A stretch of DNA of 64,000 nt from contig NC_134456.1 in assembly GCF_047948215.1 (NCBI RefSeq), forward strand, positions 66,986,029-67,050,028, given 5' to 3'. The DNA is from Lycorma delicatula. Lineage: Eukaryota > Arthropoda > Insecta > Hemiptera > Fulgoridae. Below, piece by piece: positions 50,340 to 62,539 of the stretch; position 1 is the first letter of the stretch; each line of letters starts with the position of its first letter. Under the pieces are notes generated by a model that had not been told where the DNA came from, did not search any database, and worked only from the letters and a program-made list of their open reading frames with translations. Position numbers and translations under genes: made by a program.

Positions 50340-52750
50340 TAATATATCTACAACAAAAAATGAACAGCCCAATGACATCATCTTACTATTTTTGAGACCG
50401 CAACAAACGTTTACTTTATGCTGACTCTCGTGACTTACACTACAGATAGATCTTCTAATAATAAAGCTCATATTAAAACGTCATGTTATTTCATTATATC
50501 ACTGATTTACAATGTTGTCTGATTAAAATAACAAACACGCTTTAAGAATTCTACTGTATTATCATCGATTTTAGATTACATCTTTTCACCAAAATACAAC
50601 AATTCTAAATGGCCATCGGTAATTTGGTAACTGTATTAAAATTTGACTTTTTCTTTTTTAAGTCCAGTCAGTATCAACATACAAGTAGATACTTGAAAAA
50701 TTTAATTCTAAAATTTCGCAATCCAGTTTCTCTATATACTGTACGGTAGTATTTGGTTTATTATACTCTATAATCAGTATGGAATACCTTTTTCTAATAG
50801 ATAAAATGAAGTTACGGAAGTGGTAGTTTCATTACTTTGCGGATAGCTATAATAAAACATAAATCACCCTATTGTTTCTTGAATGGGGAAAAGCTACATT
50901 GTTGGAAAATGTATCACCGTCATCGTCTTTATCTATATTCAGACCATCTATATTCAGCTCATTATAATGTATACTTTTTCACTCAATTATTTATTTCACC
51001 CTGTTTAAATCTTTGTTGTTTCTTTATTACGTGTAACGGCCACCACCTTGATCTGTTTTTTCTCTCTATTCGTAACCCCCTTAGTGGTTACTACAGTATT
51101 TATGAAAATCCTTTTTTCTAGAATTGTGTTCTATAAATTCTACATTTTTGTTACATTTAGTCCAGCAACGAATGGAGAATCATATTATCTATTCTTTTAG
51201 CCCAATGAACTTCATCTAATAACTTAATTTTTAACATAGTTCCACAAAATCAAATTTTTAAAACTTCATCCTTTTCATTCTTTCTTAAGCAAGGTTGAAG
51301 TATTAACCCTAAAATAATGGCTCCAACTAAAAGGGTATATTCAGTAAGTCTCTATTTGAATCTATGAACATCTTTTATTTACGGGCTTAGTGCTATATGC
51401 TGTTTTAATCAATTCTATTTTCTTTTCTTTTCCACTGCAATAATTTCCTTCCAGTATTTTCTATGAATACATAAAACGGTAAAATATAACGAACGTATGT
51501 ATAGAAAAAAACTCTGTCACAAATTAAAAAATATGAATTGAAATGAACGATCGATCTGCTATTTTTATCACCATTTGCACAAGCATTAAAAGTGTATGTT
51601 TTCAATCGGTATCAAAGCACTGCTGAAAGAGAGAGAAGCCTGGACTTCAAAACACAAGTAGTAACCTTCAAATAAAAAAAATCGTTCTGTATTTATATGA
51701 ATTTGACAGTTGTATTCGGCTTACAATATCTGTCAGTGAGATTTATGTAGAAACAATCATCAAATAACGATGCCAACTTTTGACAAGTTATCACGTACCG
51801 TACAGTATCATCACGGCTAAATTTTATTCATGATACAATGCAACAATGTTTTTGCCTCTATTCAGCTACATTATTCAGTTTCCAGTTCATGTCATTAATT
51901 GGGCCTTGATTGCACTCAAGGAAGCTGGGCTCCATGGCAATATGTTTGTTATCTGACATGAGTTGTAACAAGAACTATTCTTCGTGATCGCAAAATTTTA
52001 TATAAATGAATATTTTAAATTTACATAAATTGCAAAAATAAAGTTAAATAAATTTCATTTTTTCCGCGTATAGATCAGAAGTAAATGTGTTATTTTTAAC
52101 TGTTTTAATGAATCATGAAATATCAACTATCATTTTAATTTAAGTGCGTTATTTGTTATATAATTGCTTTCAACCATATACATAACAAATTAATAATATT
52201 TATATAAAATTCTGGCAAATTTTTTTTAAACTAATTATTTTTGAGCGAATAATAATGTCCCGAAAAAAGGAATTTCTGTGATTTAACTACTAATTAATAA
52301 GCTACAAACAACTTAATATTAAAATCAGTAATTTATTTATGCAATATAAATAATTTTTCTTGATGATAGCATTTCAGCTGTAACGAAAGTTGACTTTAGA
52401 ATCCTATTTTCAGAATTCATAATTCTGAATATCATTCAGAATTTGTCCTTGAAATTAATAAATTCTTTATTAAAGAAAACTTATTAGTTAAAAAAAATTA
52501 GGGATTCGAATGTCATATTTTTAGAATACTATTCATATAAAACTAATGAAGAAATATAAAACTGAATTCGAATCAAGAAAATTTATTTTCAAATATATAT
52601 TACTACTGACTTATCCTTTTTTCTCTTTTCCGGAAAAAAAATATATTTCATTGTAACAAAAGTTTGTTAAATTCTTCGAAAATTACAATGTTTGATTTCA
52701 ATAGTTAGAAAAACATTACTTTTTCAAACTATTTCACAATAGTTTGAAAA
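50340..52750. other. AT-rich DNA, no gene seen
   Basis: Some stretches (50590-51360, 51600-51960) are less AT-rich and may be old transposon DNA, but no motif is recognised in any frame. Confidence 0.45.
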
Positions 52751-52754
52751 TAGA

Positions 52755-54125
52755 CTATGATGCTGCGCCCCCTGGATGCTTCGTGGCCCAACCTCGCTGC
52801 AGTGGGACAAAAAACGTGAAAACTATAAAACCAATCCTTCTTGATTGCATCCAATGAAACTCAAACGTGCGCTTTCAATTATAATGTAAGCCTGTACTGC
52901 TGGAATAATCTCCCGCCGAATAAAATTGAAAGTGGTGGAACACCTGATCGCCACTTGAAAACTGTCAACCTCTGTGTTGACACAAAGCCATTACTTTGTT
53001 TCATAAAAGGTGACCATCCTATTTCTCGAGAAAGTAAGAGTAATGGAAAACCTATCGGATCCACGTGACAAGATAATTTGCTCAATATTTTCATATTGCT
53101 TGCCTACACTGTAAAAGTACGTAAGTCAAGCTCTTGAATGCTTTCATCTGTTGAGATTTTTAACGCTGCAAACTCAGCAGTGACCGGCGAGCATCTAAAT
53201 TCGGATTAAGAGTAAAATATAGACCATATTCATTACCATTATAATAACCTGACGTGAAATCTTACAAAACATTGTGAAAAGACTGCGTAGAATATCGAAT
53301 GTAGTGTTAATATACTTTTAATTGGTATTTGTTACGTCACAATTCTTCCTAGTTTGTAAATGTAATTCTGGTTCATACATATGAACTTGCTCACCATATC
53401 CCCGGAATGATCCTTACCAAGTTATTCAAGGAGTATGATGTATTTGTCCTTGTATTTTCAGTGTAAATGCCAGCACCAGTTGATGGATTTACATTTTTAG
53501 TAGTGAATGAATCCAATACTAACATGCTGTTATAATTTCTGATCAGAGTATAACTCTGATTACTCTTCATTACAGAGTAATTTTTTCAAATCATTGGGGA
53601 ATGAAGTAAATTTAGGTAGTTAATTTTTCCACAATTACAGAAGTTGTTCATAACTCTTTAGTTTTCCCAATATGCTGTTCCGCAGTACTGTCAAAGCACT
53701 TTCATTTCTTCAGAATGTTAGTATACTGCAGGTGGAGTGTCCATTGATCATAGCCTTGTTATTTCTTCATTTCCTGTGTGTGGATCACGCCTCAGTTTTT
53801 CAAATCTGGCTGAATTAATTCTTCCAAAACATCGTAATACTCATTGACACTACCTCCTACGTACAATAAAGAATAAACATAATTTTCATTTGCTCCCTGG
53901 TTTCGTGGTTTTCCACGAAACGCATTCCATAGTCTGTGAGAATTTTAATGTTGACAGTGAAGAAGTGAGCAGCTGCCTGTAACTCAATATGAATACCGTA
54001 GGTATATTTCTTAGCATATAGGTCTCATACTCAGCAGCAGAAGTAATTGAAACATCGGAAAGGTTAGTGCTTTCAATAATGAAAGTTGAAAATGATTCCA
54101 ACTTCATCCTCAGGTACATAAAAAC
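52755..54125 (-). pseudogene. Dead Helitron Rep/helicase N-terminal part with OTU domain
   Basis: Read on the minus strand across frameshifts: an OTU-protease-like segment (SAAEYETYMLRN, then TYGIHIELQAAAHFFTVNIK, then a VNEYYDVL that may hold the His), then the conserved region upstream of the Helitron Rep domain (NSMLVL..., NVNPSTGAGIYT, then EQVHMYEPELHLQTRKN, NPNLDARR, VTAEFAALKISTDE, DPIGFPLLLLSREIGWSPF, FGGRLFQQY, AYIIIESARLSF and a broken GRSII). The order matches animal Helitrons that carry an OTU domain. The Cys part of OTU, the Rep HUH motif and the helicase are absent. Many stops and shifts make it a fossil. A GC-rich insert begins about 40 bp upstream. Confidence 0.7.
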
Positions 54126-54165
54126 ACATCTTTGAGCCTTGCTGAAATGTCGCTGATGTTTGTAT

Positions 54166-54675
54166 TTAGCGCAGGGGTGGACAGGTTCTCGGCTCAGTGC
54201 CTAGGGGTTCCCCCGTACGTGTGGGGGTCGCCTGGATGCGATTAGGCCAGGGACACTCTGCTTGTTCGTCTGGTGGTGGCCACTGGTAAGTGGTGTGACT
54301 GTTGGAGTTTTCTGTCTTGACTGTTGTGTGGGTGTCTATCGCCTTGGTGTTGTGGATGTGAGAAGCTTTATCCTGTTTCATGCATGGTTTTTGTGCGATA
54401 TGTTGTTCTCGGTGTGTGTGTATTTCTCGATTCCCGTGGTGTTGTTTGTGTGGTGTGTGACATCCTGTTGGTTTGTTATGACTGTGTGTGCGGGCGATTC
54501 CCACTTCCTGTTGAAATGCTTTGTAAGCAGTACGAGGAAGGGAGAATCCAGGGGTGGAGGTTTAGTCGGTAGTGCGCAGGTATACATACGCCCTTGGTTA
54601 TAATTGGCAGAACCTCTTAGCGAGCCCGACACTGCTTAGGCGCCCGTAAATGGGATTCCTCCACTTCTTTAACAA
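54166..54675 (+). mobile_element. GC-rich retroposed insert with A-rich tail
   Basis: A sharp rise in GC runs from about 54166 to 54660, ending ctttaacaaaaaaaaa. The 3' part (cgagcccgacactgcttagg then cgcccgtaaatgggattcct) looks like the conserved 3' end of a non-LTR element or SINE. Frames are open on both strands but carry no recognised domain, so the open length reflects composition. No target-site duplication was found by eye. Confidence 0.55.
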
Positions 54676-54887
54676 AAAAAAAGAATCAATGTAATCAAGA
54701 TTTTTTTTTTGAGATGACGGGGATCGACTGGTTTGGTCATTTTACTCTATGAGAATGGAAATTTATAGCGTACGAAAAATGCCACGCCTAACCGATATGA
54801 TTTTTGTAATTACAAGTAAGTTACATAAAATGTATAATTTATAATGAAGTATTTGAATAAATAATAAGTTTAGTTGTATATATGGGC

Positions 54888-55055
54888 CGGCCTCCGTGGC
54901 GCGAGTGGTAGCGTCTCGGCCTTTCACCCGAAGGTCCTGGGTTCGTATCCCCGTCAGGTATTGCAGTTTTCACACACGCTACAAAACATTCATTTCATTC
55001 TCTGCGGATAAAAATTGCCTAACTGCGGACTCGGAGGTTAAACAAAACAAAGGTG
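54888..55055 (+). repeat. tRNA-derived SINE (family 1), good copy
   Basis: An A-box-like tggcgcgagtggtagcg (54897-54914) and a B-box-like ggtcctgggttcgtatccc (54934-54953) give the spacing of an internal Pol III promoter. A tRNA-unrelated tail follows (cacacacgctacaaaac ... ggactcggaggttaaacaaa). Fragments of the same family are at 1-70 and possibly 31411-31510. It is not a functional tRNA: the acceptor arms do not pair. Confidence 0.8.
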
Positions 55056-55422
55056 TAGGTATGGACAATAACATGGTTAACATATTGCTAAAATAATAAT
55101 ACAATTGAATAATTTGCTGTTTACATAATCATAATTAAACTAATACAAATATGTAATTAAGACAATATTTATAAGTTTTTTCAGGACATCTTATAAAAAT
55201 AGAATCAAATGAAATTAAATAAACCAAGTGTATGAAATATTTAAATTGATAAAAAATATTACAAAAAAAGAAAATATATTATTTGAATTAATCTTTTGAG
55301 ATTGGCAACAGGTATAATTTATGAACAGGTTTTCTTAACGGACCGTTAAATGAAAAGACCTGAGTGGGAATACAGGGGTATTCCTACTCCCTGTGAATCT
55401 GTGAACTGTGAATCTTTTCATA

Positions 55423-57830
55423 TTACGTAGGGCGTAATATGAATCTTTTAAGTGCTGCTATAAAGAGCTGTGAGGTGAGATCAAAAACTAATTCAAAATG
55501 AATAGCTTTAGTGGTGAAACATATGAAAAGTGCTATATAGGATTTGCTTACTGTTTTAAACTTCTGCCTGCCAAGACGAATCATAATTGGACTGCCGTAG
55601 TTGACTGAGCAAGTAGAAAATGATCGGAAAGGAATAACTCTGGAAGATGGTAGCTGACCAAGCTGTTGTAGTTGGGTTTTTGCATTATTTCGAAAGCATA
55701 TCATACATTTACGAATGCTAGAGGAATCTTGCCATTTATTATCCAATAATTCTATCGTAACGAATGATGAATAAGTTGAACACCAGCTTGCAAGAGTCGC
55801 AGGTGTTCAGCATTAATTATTGGTTTCGTGATGTTACATTAGGATGTAAAACAATAGGTTGTTTCACTTCGTAATGTAACAGAGAATGTTGCAGTCTGCC
55901 ACCTGTGCATAGTAAACCTGAATTATCCAGAAATGGATCAAGTGATATGAGTTTGTATTGTTTAGATGTAGTTTGATTGTTTTTAAGGTTATTTAATTCG
56001 TCACAAAAATGCATTGTTTTGATTGTTGAATAAAAAAGGTAAGAGTGTGGTTTGGTTCCTGAGTAGTTAAAGGACCAAAAATTCGTTCTGATTGTCTTGA
56101 TTTGGCTTTATGAATAAATCTGAAACAAAAACTAAAAGTGCGAATTAAAGTGTGTAATGATGAAAATCGTTCTGTGTAATCGAATACAACCGTAGATACA
56201 AATGATGTTACAATATATTTGCGTGTTTCTATTAGACATTCAGCACTTACGTTACAGTTATTAAAGGTAATATTAATATCTTTCGTCTTATGGGTAGCAG
56301 TTTTTGAAAGCCAATGAGGACAATGCCACCAAAGTTACTTGTCAATTAACTTACTTGGTGAACAACCTTTAGAAAATACTTCTCCTGGATTATCAGAAAA
56401 TTTGACGTAATGCCAATTAGCATTTGTGGTATTTTGTTGAATCTCATAAATTGTATGGCTGAGAAATACTTTCCAATTACTAACCTTCCATATTCCAATA
56501 TTAACCTATAATAATTAACGACGAAGTAGTAAACCACCACAAAGTTCAAGCCTTGGAAGTGTAATTTGTTTTAAGGGTGCCAATTTTGAGATGGAACGAG
56601 GTAAATTAGAATAAATTGTATTATTACTGTATACAGTTCTTATGTAAATATTACAGCTATAACCCTTTATGGAGGCATCGCAGAATCCATGTATTTGAAT
56701 AAAATTAATTCTACTATCAATTTTTGGTTTGATGGAACGATCTATTTCAATGGATTCAATCAAACGCAACTGGTTGTATAAATTGAGCCATTTTGTTTGT
56801 ACCTATTGGGTAATGTTTCGTCCAAATTAATTTTTAGTTGCCACAATGATTGCATAAAAGTTTTATGTGAGAAAACAACAGGACCAATGAGTCCTATAGG
56901 GTCAAATATACCAATTATGATGGACAGAATATTTATTTTTATCTTTTCTCTTCAATTCTTCAAAAAATAACTTCATAATTTAACTTTGTAAATGGTTTTT
57001 GTTGTACAGGTAATTCAATTGAATGTTTAACTGTTGTCATCGATAATAGATTTTAATGGTAGTGTACTAGTATTTCGTTTTCTTTCAACTCTTGGCCTTT
57101 TAACAGATTTTTGTACCATCTTGTATAACAACGCTATCTTCATTTTTCATCTTTGTATTTATACTGTTATTAGAATCATTTGATATATTGTTAGATGTAA
57201 TATCTGTTCTATTTGGAGCTGTTGCAATCATTTCATTGAGGACATCATCGGTTGGTAATGGTTTTGATGAATTTCTACCAGCATATTTCTTTTGTATTTT
57301 CTTTTTAATATGATTGTGTTTAACAGTACCACTACGACTAATATCTTCATCGTTTGTACTCGAAGTTAAATCAGTACTAATTTTAGTACTGACCTGAAGG
57401 CGTCGAATATAATCGCTTAATTTGTGAAGATAAGAATCTATTTTTAGCATTAACAGAACAATCACCTTATTGAATGTTATTTTCTTTGCGCGGTAACCAT
57501 ACGACTGATTGTTTCGTGTAGTATTGGTTTGAAAACGTTTTTCGCATGTCAAGGTTTCATTACCTGAAGCATCAGTATTAATTTCTTCAAGTTTCCAGAT
57601 ATTCTCGAGTAAAGTAGATAGATGTTTATGAATGTTACGTACAATAAAGGATACACCATTATTGTTGCGCTCAGTGTTATTAGGAAGTCGACCACTATTA
57701 TTTGTTACATTGAATTTGGGATCTGCTAAAAATATATTCCGAGGAAGATGAAGATTATAAGTATCAAATTTGGTTGATGGAAGGCAATCAGATATATCAG
57801 GTAAAACATCACATTTTATCTGGAACTAAA
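55423..57830 (-). pseudogene. Dead BEL/Pao LTR retrotransposon polyprotein
   Basis: Read on the minus strand in order: protease-region sequence (LPSTKFDTYNLHLPRNIFLA, then DPKFN, about 57738-57826), the linker before RT (WKLEEINTDASGNETLTCEK), a gap where most of RT is lost, the RT-RNase H junction FDPIGLIGPVVFSHK (56880-56935), RNase H (IQIHGFCDASIKGYSCNIYIR then LPRLELCGG), and integrase (GGRLQHSLLHYEVKQPIVL, RKCMICFRNNA, YIALFICFTTKAIHFELVFD and ALKRFI). These are diagnostic for the BEL/Pao group. No LTRs are seen. Stops and frameshifts are frequent, and sequence stops matching at about 55423. This is an old copy in the genome, without function. Confidence 0.82.
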
Positions 57831-57939
57831 TGTTTCTATCATGTGAGTGCAGTGTAAGTGTAATACTGTATTTGGATTAAACCAATGAATTATTTATGCA
57901 TGAAATGGGTAGATTATTTTTATTAGGTATAAGACCGAA

Positions 57940-58345
57940 TTTGCGGAAGCTACATACGCCTGTGAAACCCTGTTCAATCTAAACTCTAAATTCATAACCG
58001 ATAAACTCCAATAACTGGTAGAAGAGTCCTCAGAACCATTCTAAAAAATAGCCTCCAAGTTCAAGGAAAAGAGTGGATAATTTCCAACAAGTTTCTCTAC
58101 ACCATGTCAGATTTGATCATCGATGCCGTGAGGAAATGAAGACTAGCATATTATAAATGTCAGAATCCAGGCTGATGAAACAAATTTTCAATAAAATCAA
58201 GAATTAAAAAATGAAGAACAGTTACAACTGGTTTAAAGAAATTGAAGAAGATCTAGAAAAACTTATGTTTTTCAGATCATTTTAAGTGTCACGGAAGAAA
58301 TGATTCTGGGAAAAGAAGGCAAGAGAATCCTAAAAAAAATCTTTC
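57940..58345 (+). pseudogene. LINE ORF2 C-terminal remnant
   Basis: Frames give YACETLFNLNSKFITDKLQ, then VLRTIL, LIIDAVRK, RLMKQIF and NWFKEIEEDLEKL. The sequence of an alkaline/charged linker, RL...IF and WFKEIxEDL matches the C terminus of a LINE family common in insects. Several stops break it. It lies just right of, and opposite to, the BEL/Pao remnant. Confidence 0.5.
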
Positions 58346-61300
58346 AGACTCCTTCTAAAAAAAGAGTAACGTACAACATAATTACACAGTAGAAATAAGA
58401 GCAGCCAGTTTTCTACGGATGAAGAACTGGATGAAAAAATATTGAAAGAAATCATTTTCGAACTCGTTCTTCAAACATTTTAAAGTAATGAATTGATTAA
58501 TGTGCTTCTCGGTGAACATAACAATACCAATATCAAAGCTTAGTACAGTTAATATCATTGTACATTTACAGGAACATAAACACAATAATTTTAATAAGTT
58601 TTGAATTTTATTGTAATTTTTCATAGGTTTAAAATCGTTTAATCCAAATATAAGTGGTAGTAAATAAAAATTTATTCATTTTATGACACATAAAATCTAT
58701 AGCAATTAACTTGGAACGTACTAAAATAGTGAAGAAAGTAATCATAAACTAGATTCTGAATAATACTTAATTTAATAGCTTAATATTATTTGTTATACGT
58801 TAAACCACGCTGACATTATAAAATTACATTAAAAATTTTATTAGTACTCGTAAATGTTGGGAACAAAAATTTACTGCTACATATCGAGTTAACAAAGTAC
58901 TTTCACTTATGTTATAGTTTTTACTAAACGTTGTACAAAGGAATAGAATAAATATAATTGTTACTATATGTTCTGTTTTGACAAATAATTATTAATAATA
59001 TTTTATGATTACTCGTATTAACGAAGTACTGAAATAAGTGAATCGATGTATTTATTGATTTATACATTCACCAAGTCTAGAGGCGTCATCTATTAGGTTA
59101 GCATCGTCAAATCTTTGCAAAAATCCTGCCGTTCTCACTCGGTAAAGTAGGTACATACGATAAAGTCAGAATTTATGAATTTAACATAAATTTTTTAGGG
59201 GATATTAAGTGTTAGATACCGACACCAAAGGATGTACAGTGCGACGAAATCCAAGTATAAAGGATTATTCAATTAATTTCATATCGATGATCATTTATTT
59301 TGTTTTGCTCTTTTCACAAACAAGCCATTTTGCTTAAAATATTTACAAGAAGTTGAAAATTGGAATTAATTTTAAAATGATTTGAATGTAGATGAATTAC
59401 TCAATTATTTCATTTTCAAGAATAAAATCATCCGATGTCAGGTTTACTAAGGAAGTAAGGAGTGATGGAGTGAATTGGTTTAATATTACCATGTCAAGCT
59501 CCACCAAATTGATAGTTACCTCTACAAGTAGTACCTTCACTCTGTTTGTCACAGACTCTAGATAATGAACGTTGTTATTCTCAGAAAAAATAATTCCAAT
59601 AAATGCCTCGTGTACATACAAGTTACTTTACATGTGGTGTAATAGTAAGAACGATTTATAGAAATAAATGTAACAATATAATCAAATAATAATAGTAATT
59701 GTAAATCTAATTAAACGTGTAAAATATTAAATATAAAAACATTGTAACAAACAGATGATGGACACTGTAAACGTTGTCTTGAAAAATAAACTCAAAATTT
59801 ACATTCGCAAAGTCATATGAATGGTATGGAAATATTTGGAAAATTAATAATAAATAAAGTGAATTATTTGAAAGGGAAATAATCAGAAAAAGTTTAGGAA
59901 CCAAACGTAAAAAATTGAGAAAAATGGATCACGCTGAAAGAAAATTGTACAAAAATTTATAGAATCTAGTATCAATGTAAAGATGCAGTAGGATATCGGT
60001 AGGTTTGGATAGTTGCAACCTACTGGCAACAAGGATTAAGAATAAATGGTAGTTGAAAGTCATTCATTGTAAGGAAGGGTAGACAACGATTATGATATTA
60101 ATTGAGAGTGGAAGGTAACTTAATTTGCATGCAAATAAGAAACTAGAGGAGAAATTCAAGTGAAAGAGAAAATATTAAGACTGTAGTGCGTCATATTTAT
60201 TTACAGTTCGTGAAGGGGTACGTAGTAATAAACAAATAAGGATTCAATTTTCATATGTATATTGTTAATTATCATTCTATGTTGTTTACTACTTAAATGG
60301 TCTACGTTGTTTACAAAAACGCAATTTTATGTTCATTTTAAACCCAATTGTGTTTGGGAATACTGTTATTATAATAATCGATTAACTGTTATGAATGATG
60401 TGATATGCCATGATATTGCAAGACTCGAGTTTAACTCCATAAAATGTTATAGTTATTTTTAAATAAATTTTTGTAATCTTGTTAGCAGTGTACTTTGGTA
60501 GTTGGGCTTGAACGAATCGCTTTAAACTTATTAGTAAAATTCAACAATGAACTAACGCCTACCTCACCTATGTTTATCACTATAATATCAACTAGTAAAA
60601 TAAAATAGGAAAAATAATATGTATTATTATCAGTAATACTAAAAGTAACGATATTATTATTATTAATAATGTTTGAAAATTATTTAATGAAGGTTTCAGA
60701 TAAATTAAAATAAATGCTTGTTTAAACATCTCTGTTTTAAAGTGTATTTGATTAATTTTTTAAGAAAGTGTTGGCGTAAATTCTGATATATAAGTGTGTG
60801 TTTACTGTGCAAGTACACTTTATATGAACTTTAAAAAAATATTCAAATCTATAAAATCAAGAGGATTACTGCGTAAAAAATTACTTAAATTCTAACAGCA
60901 AATTATCCCCCTTTTTCGTAATCCATTATTACACCTCTATTCTTCTGTTATCGTCTTGTCACGGTCTTACACTCTATTACCACACTTTATTAAACGCAGT
61001 ATTAATAATGTTTGTGGTTTCTTATTTTAATTTTTTATAACTGGTTTACTAAGAAACATTGATTGTAAGAGTTACGATAGGAAAAATTCTTTTTGTTCTA
61101 AACACCAACTGGTTATGCAAAATATTATGTGTTTGATATAACTAATTATAAATTTTAAGATGAACTATTTATTCTCCTATTTTTGTAAAAAAAAAAAAAA
61201 ATATTTTCTATCTTCCATTAGGAATATCGTGAAATTCAAATTGGAGGTAATGATCAAGCCCCTCTAAGGTATAAATCTGAAAAGTTTTAACTGACCAGTT

Positions 61301-61370
61301 GTTTTTCCGTAATGTGACCCTAGTTGTCATTTTACTATGTGTATAAAGTTTTATTTAATTACGAATCTAA
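58346..61370. other. AT-rich DNA, no certain gene
   Basis: A minus-strand frame of 74 codons at 59397-59621 (including VHYLESVTNRVKVLLVEVTI) is of mixed composition and could be a fragment of something coding, but I do not recognise it. Nothing else stands out. Confidence 0.4.
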
Positions 61371-62069
61371 AAATTCTGATGTGGACACCACATGACTTCC
61401 TTGGATGCCTGTTAAATTACATATACACATTTTTTTTAAATGAAAAGTACATAAAATTTTATTTCATTAATAACTTCTGATGTTTTTTTTTCATTTTTTA
61501 TTGTTATTATTGAATTATTATTAATCATGATTTTTTTTTACAATTCGAGGTTAATAATTATTAATAAATAAATACATTTAAATTAAAAAAAAAAAAAAAA
61601 ATTAAAAAAAGAAGATGAAGTCTGATTTGAGCCGATTTGCCTTCCCCTTATAAAATTCAAATATTTTATTAATTAGATTTTTATTTGAATATAACTTTGG
61701 AACCAATGAAAATAAGTACACTTATGATACATCGTTGAAATGCTCTCAATGAAGGTTTATTGCTGTTCAGAAAAAGTCCAAAATCCAATTATTTTTGGAT
61801 TTTGGGCTTTTTTGGACGCTTTTAGTTAAGTCGATTTCAATCAAAAGGGATGGTGCACAACTAGATGTTTCAACAGTCCTAAATCCAAAATTTAAATTTC
61901 CTACAACTAATCGTTTTTGGGTTATGCGAGATATGTACGTACGTATAGACGTCACGCCGAAACTAGTCAAAATGGATTCAGGAGTGGTCAAAATTGATAT
62001 TTCCGTTGAAATTTAAAAACCGAATTTTTTCTCGATCACAGTACTTCCTTTACTTTGTACAAGGAAGTA
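61371..62069 (-). repeat. Short non-autonomous repeat, copy C (longest)
   Basis: Read on the minus strand it starts TACTTCCTTGTACAAAG. The first 28 nt form an imperfect hairpin (arms TACTTCCTT and AAGGAAGTA, 62042-62069). It contains both the segment shared with copy B and the interior shared with copy A, and ends at GTGGTGTCCACATCAGAATT. About 700 bp, with no coding frame. The conservation of sequence beyond the inner ACTTCCTTG inverted motif shows that motif is not the true end. Confidence 0.75.
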
Positions 62070-62343
62070 AAAATATTCTTGTATTTTTATATGCACATGC
62101 ACTTTCAGTTCTTCTAATTCCCTATTAATTTATTTTATTTAATTATTAGTCAATATATTTTTGAAATTAAAAAAGTATATTCATTACATGCATTAACTGT
62201 TGTAATATTTGTGGAAATGGGCTTGCATATATTCAATTTTAGTAAAAAAAGTAACAATTTGACAGACTTAAACGAAAAATAATATTGTTCCGAAAAATAA
62301 AAAACAGTTTATCTCAGTTTATATGTTATGTACCTGAAGTTTA

Positions 62344-62535
62344 TTATATCCTACGTAATTTCGCTGCACAAAGTTCTAACAGGCGACCGGTAATGCACCT
62401 GTCGTGACAGTCATATTGGAAATTAGACGGAAATGATTCCGATTGTAGTGATTTCAATAATTCATTTGGAATATTGTCGACTAACCCTACATTATCGTAG
62501 ATGTTACACTTTGCTGATAAATGATAAAATTCCAT
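62344..62535 (-). other. Possible coding exon, unrecognised
   Basis: An open minus-strand frame of 63 codons has unusually balanced composition for this region and is rich in Cys, His, Asp and Arg towards its end (NIPNELLKSLQSESFPSNFQ, then YDCHDRCITGRLLELCAAKL). It ends in TAA after RRI. NxPxxLxxxL is seen at the ends of some leucine-rich-repeat proteins, but that is too weak to assign a family. Splice signals around it are not convincing. Confidence 0.3.
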
Positions 62536-62539
62536 TTAC

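Noticed and set aside
52841..53094. Plus-strand frame of 75 codons opposite the Helitron
   Set aside because: The minus strand carries the Helitron-specific motifs over the same bases; the plus frame is their shadow.
54262..54603. Long overlapping open frames on both strands (up to 113 codons)
   Set aside because: They coincide with the GC-rich retroposed insert, carry no domain and are Cys/Val/Trp-biased in a way expected from GT-rich DNA, so composition explains them.
54888..54960. A true tRNA gene
   Set aside because: A and B boxes are present but acceptor and other arms do not pair, and a SINE tail follows.
54896..55096. 66-codon plus-strand frame
   Set aside because: It lies inside the tRNA-derived SINE; the RNA promoter boxes explain the sequence.
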